From DATBFX01 sp036558305 (lineage in GTDB: Bacteria > Chloroflexota > Chloroflexia > Thermomicrobiales > UBA6265), in assembly GCA_036558305.1 (NCBI GenBank), contig DATBFX010000458.1, positions 1 through 49,949 on the forward strand: DNA of 49,949 nt, in the 5' to 3' direction. Below, piece after piece: positions 8,634 through 17,216 of this stretch. Within the stretch, counting starts at the first letter, position 1, and each line of letters opens with the position of its first letter. Made by a program: the position numbers and the translations under genes. Under the pieces are notes generated by a model. That model was not told the DNA's origin. It searched no databases and worked only from the letters and a program-made list of their open reading frames with translations.

Positions 8634-9761
8634 ATGTTGAACCGAATCGTTCCAGCGAACTTCCGCGAAGCGGCGGGGCAGCCGCGCGGGATTCTGGCCG
8701 GCGGCGCGGTGCTCGTCGTGCTGGCGCTGCTGGCGAACAGTGCCGGGCTGGCGATCTTCATCGCGGCATTGGTGGTGCCGACGGCGGTGCTGAACGATCT
8801 CGGCCGGCGCGATCTGTCCGAGGTCGAGCCGTGGTGGGCGCCGGTCAGCATGGGCGTGGCCGGTGCGGTCGCGGGGATCTTCATCACGCTGCTCAACATC
8901 CTCGCGCTCAAGCAGTTCGAAGACGAGACCGATCCCTTCAACCAGTGCTGCGGGGTTTTCCTCGGTCGGGTGGACCTCGACGTGCGCCATCCGGGCGCCC
9001 TCTCGTTCGTCGCCGTCGGGTTGATCCTGCCGATCGTGGCGGAGATCCTCAAGGCGGCCGGTCCGCTCTATCTGCGGCAGCAACCGCGGTTCAACAACGA
9101 GGTGATGGACGGGGTGACGCTCGGTGCCGCGGCCGGGGGCGGGTACGCCGCGGCGGCGGCGATCCTCTACTTCTGGCCCCTGGTCGACGGTTCGACCCAC
9201 CCCGGCGGTTCGGCCTCGGGGTGGACGTCCGCCCTGATTGCCCTGCTCATCGTGCGGCCGTTGATCTTCTGCGCGACGACCGGACTGATCTGCGCCGGGA
9301 TCTGGCACCACGCGGTTCGCCCGCGGCCGGATACGCTCCTCATCCCGGTCGGCAGCGCGCTGGTCGGTGCCGTCGCCCTCGCGATCGGGACGCTGGTCCT
9401 CGCGGACCAGCCGGCGGTGGTGGAGCTGATCTGGAACGTGGCGGTGATGGTCGCGCTGCTGGCGGCGTGCCGCTACGAGTTGACGCTGGCGCTAGGTCAG
9501 GACCGGCAGCGAGTCGGTCCGGAGCGCCAGGTGTTGCCTGCCGCCGCCAACCGTGTGATCTGCCCAACCTGCGGCAAACCGACCCGGCCGGGTCTCTTCT
9601 GCGCCAATTGCGGGTCGCCGCTCTCGCCACCGACCACGACGCCGGTGCCGGAGCCGGTTGTTGCGGCCGAGTCGTCGCCGCACGACGAAACGGCGCCGAT
9701 CGGCGTGCCGTCGGCATCCTCTCCCGAACCGCCGCCGGACGCCTCGCCAGATCGGCAGTGA
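8634..9761 (+). CDS. PrsW-like membrane protein with C-terminal zinc ribbon, probably lacking protease activity
   Basis: 375 residues. Multiple hydrophobic helices (about 20-290) are followed by a zinc ribbon (CPTCG, 12 residues, CANCG; about 308-325) and a disordered Pro/Ser/Thr/Glu-rich tail. The helix pair LPIVAEILKAAGPLYL and NEVMDGVTLGAAAGGGYAAAAAILYF aligns by eye with PrsW-family motifs (EE..K and DG...G..GF...EN), and FCATTGLICAGIW with the third. PrsW is an intramembrane protease that cuts an anti-sigma factor. Here the first Glu of EE is Ala and the EN position is Ala, so catalysis is doubtful. ATG 8634 follows AAGAGG. The gene converges on the pseudokinase gene, whose stop is 6 bp away. 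The family call is tentative. Confidence 0.6.
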   Translation: MLNRIVPANFREAAGQPRGILAGGAVLVVLALLANSAGLAIFIAALVVPTAVLNDLGRRDLSEVEPWWAPVSMGVAGAVAGIFITLLNILALKQFEDETDPFNQCCGVFLGRVDLDVRHPGALSFVAVGLILPIVAEILKAAGPLYLRQQPRFNNEVMDGVTLGAAAGGGYAAAAAILYFWPLVDGSTHPGGSASGWTSALIALLIVRPLIFCATTGLICAGIWHHAVRPRPDTLLIPVGSALVGAVALAIGTLVLADQPAVVELIWNVAVMVALLAACRYELTLALGQDRQRVGPERQVLPAAANRVICPTCGKPTRPGLFCANCGSPLSPPTTTPVPEPVVAAESSPHDETAPIGVPSASSPEPPPDASPDRQ

Positions 9762-9767
9762 GGACGA

Positions 9768-10952
9768 TTACAGGTAGGCGAACGTCAGGGCGGCAATCAG
9801 GACCAGGATGAGCAAACAAGCGAACGTGCCGGCGGCGAAGGCGACCCAGGGATTCGTCTTCGGCTTGGTCGGGACGGACGGGCGGGGCGGCATGAGGAGG
9901 GCCGCGATGGCCGCCTCCTCGGGTGTCGACGGGGCACCCGGGAGCAACGGGCTGGTCGGCGGGAGCGGTCCGGGGGGAGCCGGCACGAGCCCCGCCAGCG
10001 ACAGGTCGCCGACACCGCCGGGGCCGCCGTGCACCCTGGCCTGCAAGAGCGCGAGGTCCCGATGATCCGGGGCGTAGGCTTCGGCCATCCCGAGCATGAT
10101 CGCCGCCATCGCCGTGTCTTTTCGGCTCGTGGCTTCCCAGACGCCGGCGATGAGATCCTCTCCGGCATGCGCGATCGACTCGCCGAATGCATGGGCGAAG
10201 GCGTACAGGTCCGGGTAGCGGTCCTCCGGTTTGGCGGCGGTGGCGTGCTTGAGCACGGCGACGACGGCGCCCGGCACGCCGGTCAGCGAGTCGGATACGC
10301 CGCCTTGTCCCGCTGGCGCCTGACCGGTGAGCGCCACCGTGGCGGACCACGCCAACTGGAACTGGTCCAACGCCGCCCTGCCGTCTCCCCGCGGCCGCCA
10401 GGGGTCGGCATCGGCAACGGTGGGATCGCCGAAGACGAACCCGCCGATCCGGGCTTCCCCGTCGTTGCCGAGCCAGATGTTGGCCGGGGTGACGCGGCCG
10501 TGGCGAAGACCGACGCCGTGCGCGGCGGCGAGTCCCGCCGAAACGTCGTCGACCATCCACTTGACCCGGAGCGGAGCCATTTTGCCGTTCGCCGCCAACG
10601 TTTGGGCAAGGGAGATTCCGTCCAATTTCGCCTCGACGACGAAGGCGACCTCGCCGGCGATGCCGGCTTCGAGCACCGGAACGATCGCGCGGTGCTGGAC
10701 GGCGCGGAGACGTGTCGCCGCCTCGGCGGGAGGTACGGTCGTATCGAGGTTCGCCCGGCTGACCGGGAAGCAGCGGGCGATCGCGTCGCGCTGTTCGAAT
10801 GCGCTGCCGGGAACGCCGACCGCGTCCATCGCGACGACCCACGGTCGACCATAGGGCCGTTCGTCGATGCGCCGTCCGAGCTGGAACGAGCCGAAGCGCA
10901 ACTCGCTGCTCGACACCGGTGCCGCGTCGACCGTCGACGGTGCGGCCGTCAT
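9768..10952 (-). CDS. Membrane-anchored Ser/Thr pseudokinase
   Basis: 394 residues. Residues about 18-270 follow the layout of a bacterial Ser/Thr kinase: FGSFQLGRRI at the glycine-loop position, AIARCF where VALK would be, RHGRVTPANIWLG where HRDIKPANI would be, and ARIGGFVFGDP where the DFG loop would be. The ATP-binding Lys, catalytic Asp and metal-binding Asp are all replaced, so phosphotransfer is unlikely. The KPEDRYPDLYAFAHAF segment matches the end of the kinase C-lobe. A Pro-rich linker (about 315-360) leads to a single C-terminal membrane helix (about 370-392). A role in binding ligand or scaffolding is inferred. It converges with the PrsW-like gene and lies 141 bp downstream of the zinc-ribbon gene on the same strand. 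Confidence 0.75.
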   Translation of the reverse strand: MTAAPSTVDAAPVSSSELRFGSFQLGRRIDERPYGRPWVVAMDAVGVPGSAFEQRDAIARCFPVSRANLDTTVPPAEAATRLRAVQHRAIVPVLEAGIAGEVAFVVEAKLDGISLAQTLAANGKMAPLRVKWMVDDVSAGLAAAHGVGLRHGRVTPANIWLGNDGEARIGGFVFGDPTVADADPWRPRGDGRAALDQFQLAWSATVALTGQAPAGQGGVSDSLTGVPGAVVAVLKHATAAKPEDRYPDLYAFAHAFGESIAHAGEDLIAGVWEATSRKDTAMAAIMLGMAEAYAPDHRDLALLQARVHGGPGGVGDLSLAGLVPAPPGPLPPTSPLLPGAPSTPEEAAIAALLMPPRPSVPTKPKTNPWVAFAAGTFACLLILVLIAALTFAYL

Positions 10953-11093
10953 GATCCGTTACCCCCTGATGGTCCGATTGCCGGCGGCGTCGCACCGCCG
11001 GCGTGCACAGCATTCCCACCGCTGCGAGGATGCTGCGCGGGGAGTCGAGGCTCAATCGACCAAACGTCCCGAAGGGGTCGCGATCCCTACCGT

Positions 11094-12110
11094 CTAGCTG
11101 TTCGGGCCGGTGCCGAGTTGACCGAGCGCCGTCTCGATCGCCTCTTGACAGCGGTCGTAGCCGGCTTTCAGCGCCACGATACCCTCGACCTGATGCGACA
11201 GGTCGAGCATGACGTCGATGTCGCGCGGGCGGGACCGCGCCGTTTCGACCGCCGCCATCAGCGCGTCGAGTTGACCCTGCTGGTCGGCCGCTTCGTCGCG
11301 GGCCGAGGCGAGCCCGGCCGCGATCGCGGCCGCGTCGACGGACGAACCGGTTGTGGCCGGTGCGGCGAGCGACGGGAGGAGCGCCCCGAGTTCGTCGAGG
11401 AGCGAACGGGCCCGGGCAAGGGAATCGCCCGCCGCGGCCGGGACGGCGGCGGCCGGAACCTCCGTTACGGGCTCGGCGACCGGCTCGGCAACCGGTTCGG
11501 TAGACGGGGTCGGAGTCTCGGTCGCGGTCGCAGCCGCGGCTTGATCTTCGCCCTCCCCGGCATCGTGCGGTGGCCCGAGCGGAATCGCCGCGTCGTCGCC
11601 CGCCATCTGGTCGACGGCCGCCGCGAGGTCGTCGGATGCGGTCGGCGCCGGTTCGGTCGATTCTGCCGATGACGGAGCTGCCCAGGCAGACTCGGGCGCG
11701 GCCGCGGGCGATTCGTAGGTCGTCGAGGATGGCCAATCGGCGAAGGGATCCGATTCGGCGGCGGCCGGTTCCGGTGCGGTCTCGCCGGTCGAAGGCGAGG
11801 CATCCGTCTCTTGGTCCGCCGCGACAGCGCCGGCTGCCGCGGCCGTGGCAGCGGCCTCGGTGCCTTCGGAGATCGGCGCTTCCTCGGAAGCGGGTTCGTC
11901 GCCTTCGGCCGGCGGCGATTCGGGTTGGCCGGCGCTGCTTGATGAGGGCCACCAGGACGCGGCCACAGTCGAGGTGGTCGCGAAGGGTGAGCGCGTCAGC
12001 GGCGACGGCTCGGGTTCCACCGGGCGTTCCGGCAGGCGGAACCCGCAACTCGTGCAGAACCTCGCGCCGGGGCGGCTGGGTTGTCCACAATTCGGGCATT
12101 TGTCGACCAT
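11094..12110 (-). CDS. Zinc-ribbon protein with long disordered linker and helical C-terminus
   Basis: 338 residues. The first 25 residues form a zinc ribbon (CPNCG, then CTSCG after RPGARF), very similar to that in the PrsW-like protein nearby. Residues about 30-220 are Ala/Pro/Glu/Ser/Thr-rich, with a PVAE repeat near 208-220, and should be disordered. Residues about 228-335 are predicted helical (SLARARSLLDELGALLPSL, VEGIVALKAGYDRCQEAIETAL), suited to coiled-coil pairing. There is no signal peptide or membrane helix. Start ATG 12110 has GGAGGT upstream. It probably precedes the pseudokinase gene in one transcript. Function unknown. Confidence 0.7.
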   Translation of the reverse strand: MVDKCPNCGQPSRPGARFCTSCGFRLPERPVEPEPSPLTRSPFATTSTVAASWWPSSSSAGQPESPPAEGDEPASEEAPISEGTEAAATAAAAGAVAADQETDASPSTGETAPEPAAAESDPFADWPSSTTYESPAAAPESAWAAPSSAESTEPAPTASDDLAAAVDQMAGDDAAIPLGPPHDAGEGEDQAAAATATETPTPSTEPVAEPVAEPVTEVPAAAVPAAAGDSLARARSLLDELGALLPSLAAPATTGSSVDAAAIAAGLASARDEAADQQGQLDALMAAVETARSRPRDIDVMLDLSHQVEGIVALKAGYDRCQEAIETALGQLGTGPNS

Positions 12111-12375
12111 GGCTTACCTCCACCAATCGCGTCCCATGCGCACGCCGCGACCGCCCGTGCGTCAACCTGCAGTATGGTCAAGTATGGCACGGAATTCCCG
12201 GCATCGGAGACCCGGTGGCTGGCCATCTGGTCACGACGGGGCGAGCAAGCTCGCCGGCAGCGGCGACTACGTCGCATTTCGGATGCGGCACGCACGCAAA
12301 CGGGGGACAATGACGCCCGGCCCGGCAGCACGGGGTACGGTACGACACCGGGCGATTGAGGAAGGCGGCAGGAAG

Positions 12376-13737
12376 ATGCATCCGAGCGACACGGAAAGCG
12401 ATCGCGACGTTGCGCCGAGGAACGACGACTCGATAAGCAGACAGGCGCCGATCCGGCTTGCGGCGCCACCGGACGAGGTCGTCGACGAATTGGTGGCGGT
12501 CGCCGGCCACGCCGGGATCGGGCTCGATCGCGACGCCGCGCGGGATTGGTTGCGAGACGTCACCGACGCGGTCGCGACGCCGGGGGAGTTTTCGCGGACG
12601 ATCGATGGCGAGTTCGGCGGTCACGAGTTGGCGTTGATCGACTTCGATCCGTCGGCCGCGGCCCGTCTTCGCCGGATCGGCCGCCTGATCGCCACGCCCC
12701 GCGGCGCCGGGGTCGACGCGGCACTGGCGATCGCCGGCAGCGCGGCGCAGGGACGAATCCAGCCGTTCCCGGCCGACGCCGACTTCTTTGAGCGCATCCA
12801 CATCGCTGCCCCGGACCGGGATGTCGCCGCCGACACCCTGGCTCGCGTGGTTCGCGCGCAGATCGAGGAGACGAACGCGCATCCCGGATTGCGCTTCGAG
12901 GAGGTCTATTTCGGGCGGCGCCGGGGGGTCTCGCTGTGCTGGTCGCCGGCGGAGTTCGCCGCAGGACAGATCGAGCGCCGGCAGGCGAACGGCGACGTGA
13001 TCCGGGTCGGCTGGGTCGAGGCGGCCGGCGATCCGGGGTTCGTCAAGATCGATTGGACGGTGGTCGCCGCGGAACTGGGTGGGCCGGGCAAGGCATCCAA
13101 GGCGATCGACGCGACCTGGCAGGCCCCGGGCGGGGCGATCGAGAGTTTGGACGGCGCCATCGACGCCGACTACCAGCAGATCTACCTCGACGCCCACGCG
13201 GCCGAGTTGGCGACGACGCTGACGTCGGGGCTGGCGCCGGACAGCCGCGATCAATACGTCTGGCACATGGAGCACGAGATCGCCAAGTACGCCGATCGGG
13301 AGCACGGCGACTACGCCAAAGTGGCGAAGCGTCTCTACAACCTCTGCCGGTTGACGGGGCGCTTCGCCGAGGCGGTCTATGTTCGCGAGTTGTTCGACGA
13401 GCCGCCGGCCCGCCTCCACCAGATCAGGCTGCGAATCGAACTCGCGACGCTCCTGACCGAGGCCGAGCGGTCGGCGCTGGCCGCGGATTTGCTCGGTCTG
13501 GCCGGGGCGGAGCGTCGCTGGTGCGAGGACGCGGACCGCGTGCGCCTCTGTGATTGGGCGGAACAGTTGCGCGCGGCGGGCGTACTTCCGGCCGCCACCG
13601 AGGCCACCGCCGACGCGGCCAGGCGACTCGTCAGTACGGCCTTCGAGCGAGGTCTGCGCGCCTACCCACCGATCTCCTCTCTGCTCGACGAGATACGGTC
13701 GCGGCACGCCGCGTCGCTCATGCGGACGGCCGGTTGA
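12376..13737 (+). CDS. Uncharacterised protein with nucleotidyltransferase-like core
   Basis: 453 residues. Around residues 115-140 it reads AIAGSAAQGRIQPFPADADF followed by FERIHI: a GS turn followed about a dozen residues later by D.D, as in Pol-beta-type nucleotidyltransferases. A later GFVKIDWTVVA (about 218-228) could supply the third carboxylate. The C-terminal half is helical (about 250-445), with DQYVWHMEHEIAKYADREHGD. I do not recognise the family as a whole; the enzymatic suggestion rests only on motif spacing. ATG 12376 has AGGA/GAGGAAGG upstream. It is divergent from the zinc-ribbon gene (265 bp between) and ends at a strong hairpin. Confidence 0.7.
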   Translation: MHPSDTESDRDVAPRNDDSISRQAPIRLAAPPDEVVDELVAVAGHAGIGLDRDAARDWLRDVTDAVATPGEFSRTIDGEFGGHELALIDFDPSAAARLRRIGRLIATPRGAGVDAALAIAGSAAQGRIQPFPADADFFERIHIAAPDRDVAADTLARVVRAQIEETNAHPGLRFEEVYFGRRRGVSLCWSPAEFAAGQIERRQANGDVIRVGWVEAAGDPGFVKIDWTVVAAELGGPGKASKAIDATWQAPGGAIESLDGAIDADYQQIYLDAHAAELATTLTSGLAPDSRDQYVWHMEHEIAKYADREHGDYAKVAKRLYNLCRLTGRFAEAVYVRELFDEPPARLHQIRLRIELATLLTEAERSALAADLLGLAGAERRWCEDADRVRLCDWAEQLRAAGVLPAATEATADAARRLVSTAFERGLRAYPPISSLLDEIRSRHAASLMRTAG

Positions 13738-13760
13738 ACCGGGATTCGGAGTGAGATTTG

Positions 13761-13792
13761 CAGCCCCGCGCCACCGCCCCGGCGCGGGGCTG
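13761..13792. terminator. Strong hairpin between convergent genes
   Basis: A perfect 12-bp stem (CAGCCCCGCGCC with GGCGCGGGGCTG) and 8-nt loop. There is no T tract on either side, so it may be a bidirectional terminator or a repeat element. Confidence 0.55.
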
Positions 13793-13883
13793 AAGCGCCA
13801 AGAGGGCACCCGGCGCTCAACCGACGAAGCCCTTCGAAAGGGGCTGAGACCGGAAGCAACCGCGCCGGGCGTAGATCGGGCTC

Positions 13884-14432
13884 TCAGTCGGCAGCAACGG
13901 TCTCGGGCCTGGCCTCGGGTTTGCGTTGAAGGCGGTCGAGCGGTGAACCGTTCGGGGTTTCGACGAAGTCGCTGCCGGCGCTCGAAACCGCGCGCCGGGG
14001 GTTGCGCGACGCTCCCTTGCTCTTGAGCAGGGACTTCAGGTCGGCGCGGGCGAAATGCTTCTTGTCGAACGCGGCGGCACTGGTCGCCCGCTCGGTGAAT
14101 TGGATGCGGTTGATCGTCAAGAAGACGGCGCTGCCGGCGGACTTGTCGACGAGGTCCGGCGGCAGCAGGACGGTCCGCTCCTCGCCTTCGACGGCGACCA
14201 CGAGTTCGACGACCTCGCCGATCCCTTCGTCGACGACGACCTTCTTCAAACTCCCGACCTTGCCGTCGGTGGCATAGACGGCGCCGTTGCGCTCGTACCG
14301 GATGTTGTTGTCGCGGCGCAAGAGCAGCTCCGGTGGGATCGCGGGAGCCTCATCCTTGGCGGCCTGCCGACGACTCTTCGTGTCGGTTTTGACCGGCGGC
14401 GGTGACGCCGGTTGACCGGACAGCAAGCGCAT
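13884..14432 (-). CDS. PRC-barrel-like protein
   Basis: 182 residues. The centre (about 45-110) resembles a PRC-barrel: YATDGKVGSLKKVVVDE, then a beta-rich EVVELVVAVEGEERTVLLPP. PRC-barrels are small beta-barrels found in RimM and in cytoplasmic or membrane-associated proteins of unknown role. Both ends are basic and probably flexible (KSRRQAAKDEAP; SLLKSKGASRNPRRA). There are no membrane helices. ATG 14432 is chosen over TTG 14438 because AGGAGG sits seven bases before it. It is convergent with the nucleotidyltransferase-like gene. The domain call is moderately sure, the role unknown. Confidence 0.7.
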   Translation of the reverse strand: MRLLSGQPASPPPVKTDTKSRRQAAKDEAPAIPPELLLRRDNNIRYERNGAVYATDGKVGSLKKVVVDEGIGEVVELVVAVEGEERTVLLPPDLVDKSAGSAVFLTINRIQFTERATSAAAFDKKHFARADLKSLLKSKGASRNPRRAVSSAGSDFVETPNGSPLDRLQRKPEARPETVAAD

Positions 14433-14453
14433 GCTCAACCCTCCTGTGGAACT

Positions 14454-14521
14454 AGTGACGAGCTACGAGCTCGAGCTTCGAGCTTGGGCGCCGCACCTCT
14501 CGAAGCTCGTAGCTCGTCACT
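14454..14521. repeat. Long inverted repeat in intergenic spacer
   Basis: The first arm begins AGTGACGAGCTACGAGCT (14454-14471); its reverse complement returns at the other end, finishing at 14520. The left arm has an extra CGAGCT before the shared TCGAG. The spacing fits a small dispersed repeat more than a gene-specific terminator. Confidence 0.65.
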
Positions 14522-14527
14522 CAGAAC

Positions 14528-15952
14528 TCATGCGGGCACGACTCGTTTGACCACGAACGGCTCGGTGCCGACGCGGCCCTTCAGGAGAATCACGACCGGG
14601 ACCAGCGCTGCCAGCGGGATCAGCCACCAGAGGCCGGCGATGCGTCCGGCAATCCCGACTGGAGGCGCGGTGGCGGAGATGACGCGGACGTGGTTGGTGG
14701 TGCCGTCGACGGTCAGGGCGACGCTGTCGCCCTTCTTGACCGCGTCGAGCTTCGCCGGTTGGCCGCCGCGGGAAATCGTGGCGTCGCCGTCGACCGTGTA
14801 TTGGGAAGCGGTACTACTCCCCGCGGCCTTCACGGTGAGTTGGTCGCCGTGGTTGTCGGTCACCTTGCCGAAGATGCCGAAGGGAGACGGTGTCGCCGTC
14901 GGCGAGGGGGTGGCGGTGGCGGTCGGTTGGGCGGCGGCGGTGGCCGTCAAGGCGGCGATCGCGTCTTGCGTTGCCTGCGCCGCGGCCTCGGCCTCGGCGG
15001 TCGCCGTCATTTCCGCGGCGGTTTGGGCGGTGGCGGTCATCGCGGCGGCGGCTTGGGCGGTCGCGGTTTGGCGCGCGTGACGGATGGCGATACCGTCGCC
15101 CTTCATCGTGATCTGGGTGTTCGCCTTGTACTCGATCGTCCAGCCGGCCGAGAAGGTGCTCCAATCGATGTCGGCCTTGGCGAGGCGGGCGAAGAGATCG
15201 ACCAGCTTCGATCGCAGCTCGGCCGGGATGGCAATGCCCCGGGTTTGCTCCTGAGCGAGCAGGGCGGCGTCGATGTCGGCTTGCTTTTTCAGTTTGTTGG
15301 TGACGATCGTCTTCTGGGTTTCCAGGATCACGTCGGCGGCCGGTTGCACGCCGTCGGTGAGGCCGGGGGTGCCGATCGCCTGACCGATGTCTGCCGCGAG
15401 CGCGAGTTGTTCGAGGGCCAGGCGTTGGCGCGTCTTCGAGGTGTCCCCGCTGGTGCAGGGGGCGATCTCCCAGGTTTTGAAAACGCCCGTCATCGCCGAG
15501 AGCCCGAGGGCGGCGCTGTCGTACGGTCCGGAGACGACCAGCGTGGCGTCGCCGATGCCGGCGGTGACGAGGGCCATCGCGTACATGCTCGGCGTGACGA
15601 GGCTGATGTTGCGGGTGGTGACGTCGAGTCCGTCGCCGAGGTTGCGGCAGGTGAGTGCGGTCGAGGAATAGGCACCGGAGACGCCCTGGCCGACGTTGTC
15701 GAGGATGCCCTTCATCGCCTCGTCGGTGTCTTTTTCGGTGATCGTGTAGACCTTGTCCTCGTCCTTGGCCTTGAAGTACTCGAGCATCTCTTTGCGCTGG
15801 GCGTCGCTCAGACTTTCGCCCAGGGTGATGACTTTCCCGCCCTTGGCCGCCATCCCCACCTGCGCCGCGGCCGTCGCCAGAACGAGCGTGGCGAGGAAGA
15901 GCAGCGCGGCACGTCGGCCCCGCGGTCGCGGGAGAAACTGAGCGGGTCGCAT
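14528..15952 (-). CDS. DUF1002-family surface protein with C-terminal membrane anchor
   Basis: 474 residues. A basic N-terminus and hydrophobic signal (about 15-35, LLFLATLVLATAAAQ) precede a DUF1002-like domain (about 40-260) with the typical VITLGESLSDAQRKEML start, NISLVTPSMYAMALVTAGI and SAMTGVFKTWE. DUF1002 proteins are known mainly from Firmicutes and have no known function. Next come an Ala/Thr/Gln-rich helical stalk with TATAQ/TATAE repeats (about 300-345), a TATPSPTATPSP linker, a small beta domain (IFGKVTDNHGDQLTVKAAG) and a membrane helix near the C-terminus (about 435-457), then a short basic tail. The layout suggests display outside the membrane on a stalk. ATG 15952 follows GAGGAGTG at about ten bases. 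Confidence 0.8.
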   Translation of the reverse strand: MRPAQFLPRPRGRRAALLFLATLVLATAAAQVGMAAKGGKVITLGESLSDAQRKEMLEYFKAKDEDKVYTITEKDTDEAMKGILDNVGQGVSGAYSSTALTCRNLGDGLDVTTRNISLVTPSMYAMALVTAGIGDATLVVSGPYDSAALGLSAMTGVFKTWEIAPCTSGDTSKTRQRLALEQLALAADIGQAIGTPGLTDGVQPAADVILETQKTIVTNKLKKQADIDAALLAQEQTRGIAIPAELRSKLVDLFARLAKADIDWSTFSAGWTIEYKANTQITMKGDGIAIRHARQTATAQAAAAMTATAQTAAEMTATAEAEAAAQATQDAIAALTATAAAQPTATATPSPTATPSPFGIFGKVTDNHGDQLTVKAAGSSTASQYTVDGDATISRGGQPAKLDAVKKGDSVALTVDGTTNHVRVISATAPPVGIAGRIAGLWWLIPLAALVPVVILLKGRVGTEPFVVKRVVPA

Positions 15953-16477
15953 CCGTGAAACACTCCTCGAAGACGGGCAACGAGCCGGCGTACCTTGTGG
16001 CGCTGTCTGGATCCGTGTCGCGAGAGTGAACCGCGGCGCGCCCGGGCGCCCGAAATCCACCCAGGCCATCGTAGCTGCCGGCGGTCGGGAACGGTCTGAC
16101 CAGATAGTCCCGATTGGCCCGGAGCGGTCTGGTCTGACCTACGGCGTCGGAGTCGGGGAGTTGCCGCGCGATGCGCCAGCCGTGGCGAACGACGAAGGCG
16201 CAGCGGAAGATGGCGACGAGGACCTGGCCGAATCCGTACAGGATCGACCGGATTATGAGGAGCGCCAAGAACAGTCGAAGCAGCGAGTAGGGAACGGTGA
16301 CGTCGGCCGGTGGGTCCCCTCCCGCGTCGTCCCGATCGCCCGGCGATCCCGAACGCTGATCGTCTCGAACCCGCGAACGACTTGTTTGCGCGGCGGGAGC
16401 GCCGCGTTGAAGCGGCGGCGTGCCGCCTGCGACAATGATCGGAGACGTTCGGGTGTTTCGGAGCAGAAAGGAACCGC
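15953..16477. other. Divergent intergenic region of about 525 bp
   Basis: Lies between the DUF1002 gene (minus) and DUF1989 gene (plus). A minus-strand frame here encodes a hydrophobic stretch (LLRLFLALLIIRSILYGFG, from about 16289) but has no plausible start with a ribosome site and runs on antisense to nothing recognisable, so it is not called. No clear promoter was found. Confidence 0.4.
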
Positions 16478-17095
16478 GTGAGTCAGCACTTGCTCGGCCG
16501 GATGGCCATCAAAGCGCGTCAACTTCGTCCCGGCGAGGGCGTCGCCGTCGAGGTCAGGACCGGTCAGCTCCTGCAAATTTCGACGGTCCAGGGCAAGCAG
16601 GTCGCCGACTTTGTCGCCTTCAACCTCGACGACCGGGCGGAGGCGCTGTCGACTGCGGTCACCCGCGCCAAGAACAACACGATCATGTTGCAGAACGGGA
16701 TGAAACTCTATTCCAACCGGCGCAACGCCCTGCTGGAAATCGTCGAAGATACGGTTGGTCGCCACGACGTGCTCTTCGCCGCCTGCGATCCGCGCCGGTA
16801 CAAAGACGACTTCGGATTGGAAGGACATGCCAATTGCCGGGAGGCGCTCACCAACGCCCTGGTCGACTACGGCGTCGGCTACGACCAGATGCCCGACCCG
16901 GTCAATTGGTTCATGAACGTCTCGATCCAGCAGCGAGGGGAACTCGAAATCCGCGAATCGATCGCGGAGCGCAACGACTACGTGCTGCTGGCCGCGTTGA
17001 CCGACGTGGTCGCCGCGATCTCCGCCTGCCCGCAAGATCAGAACGCCACCAACGGCGGCAGCCCGTCCGACATCCTCGTGCGGGTGTACAAGTAG
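16478..17095 (+). CDS. DUF1989 / urea carboxylase-associated family protein
   Basis: 205 residues, cytoplasmic. Typical family stretches are seen: GKQVADFVAFNLDD (about 43-56), NDYVLLAALTDVVAAISACP near the end, and the Cys at FAACDPRRYKDDFG and GHANCREAL that resemble metal-site segments of the family. Members occur next to urea carboxylase or allophanate genes and some act in nitrogen-compound breakdown, but no urea carboxylase is in this window. The start is GTG 16478, with AAAGGA upstream. It stands alone; a long hairpin follows its stop. Confidence 0.85.
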   Translation: MSQHLLGRMAIKARQLRPGEGVAVEVRTGQLLQISTVQGKQVADFVAFNLDDRAEALSTAVTRAKNNTIMLQNGMKLYSNRRNALLEIVEDTVGRHDVLFAACDPRRYKDDFGLEGHANCREALTNALVDYGVGYDQMPDPVNWFMNVSIQQRGELEIRESIAERNDYVLLAALTDVVAAISACPQDQNATNGGSPSDILVRVYK

Positions 17096-17111
17096 TCGCG
17101 CTGGCTATGAT

Positions 17112-17153
17112 GAACGGGAACGCGGCGCGACGAGACCCGCCGCGATCCCGTTC
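17112..17153 (+). terminator. Long hairpin after DUF1989 gene
   Basis: Arms GAACGGGAACGCGGC (17112-17126) and GCCGCGATCCCGTTC (17139-17153) pair at 14 of 15 positions around a 12-nt loop. There is no T tract. It lies between convergent genes. Confidence 0.5.
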
Positions 17154-17216
17154 GTCGCCCCGGAACGTCACGTCCGGTTCGGGTGCCGGTTCCTTATCCC
17201 TTGCGCGAACCTGGTG

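Noticed and set aside
13795..13860. Second hairpin (AGCCC...GGGGCT) after the nucleotidyltransferase-like gene
   Set aside because: Short, imperfect and adjacent to a much stronger stem; probably repeat debris.
16136..16300. Minus-strand frame coding a hydrophobic stretch (LLRLFLALLIIRSILYG)
   Set aside because: No ATG or GTG with a ribosome site; only a TTG inside the helix; the frame runs on into the DUF1002 gene in another frame.
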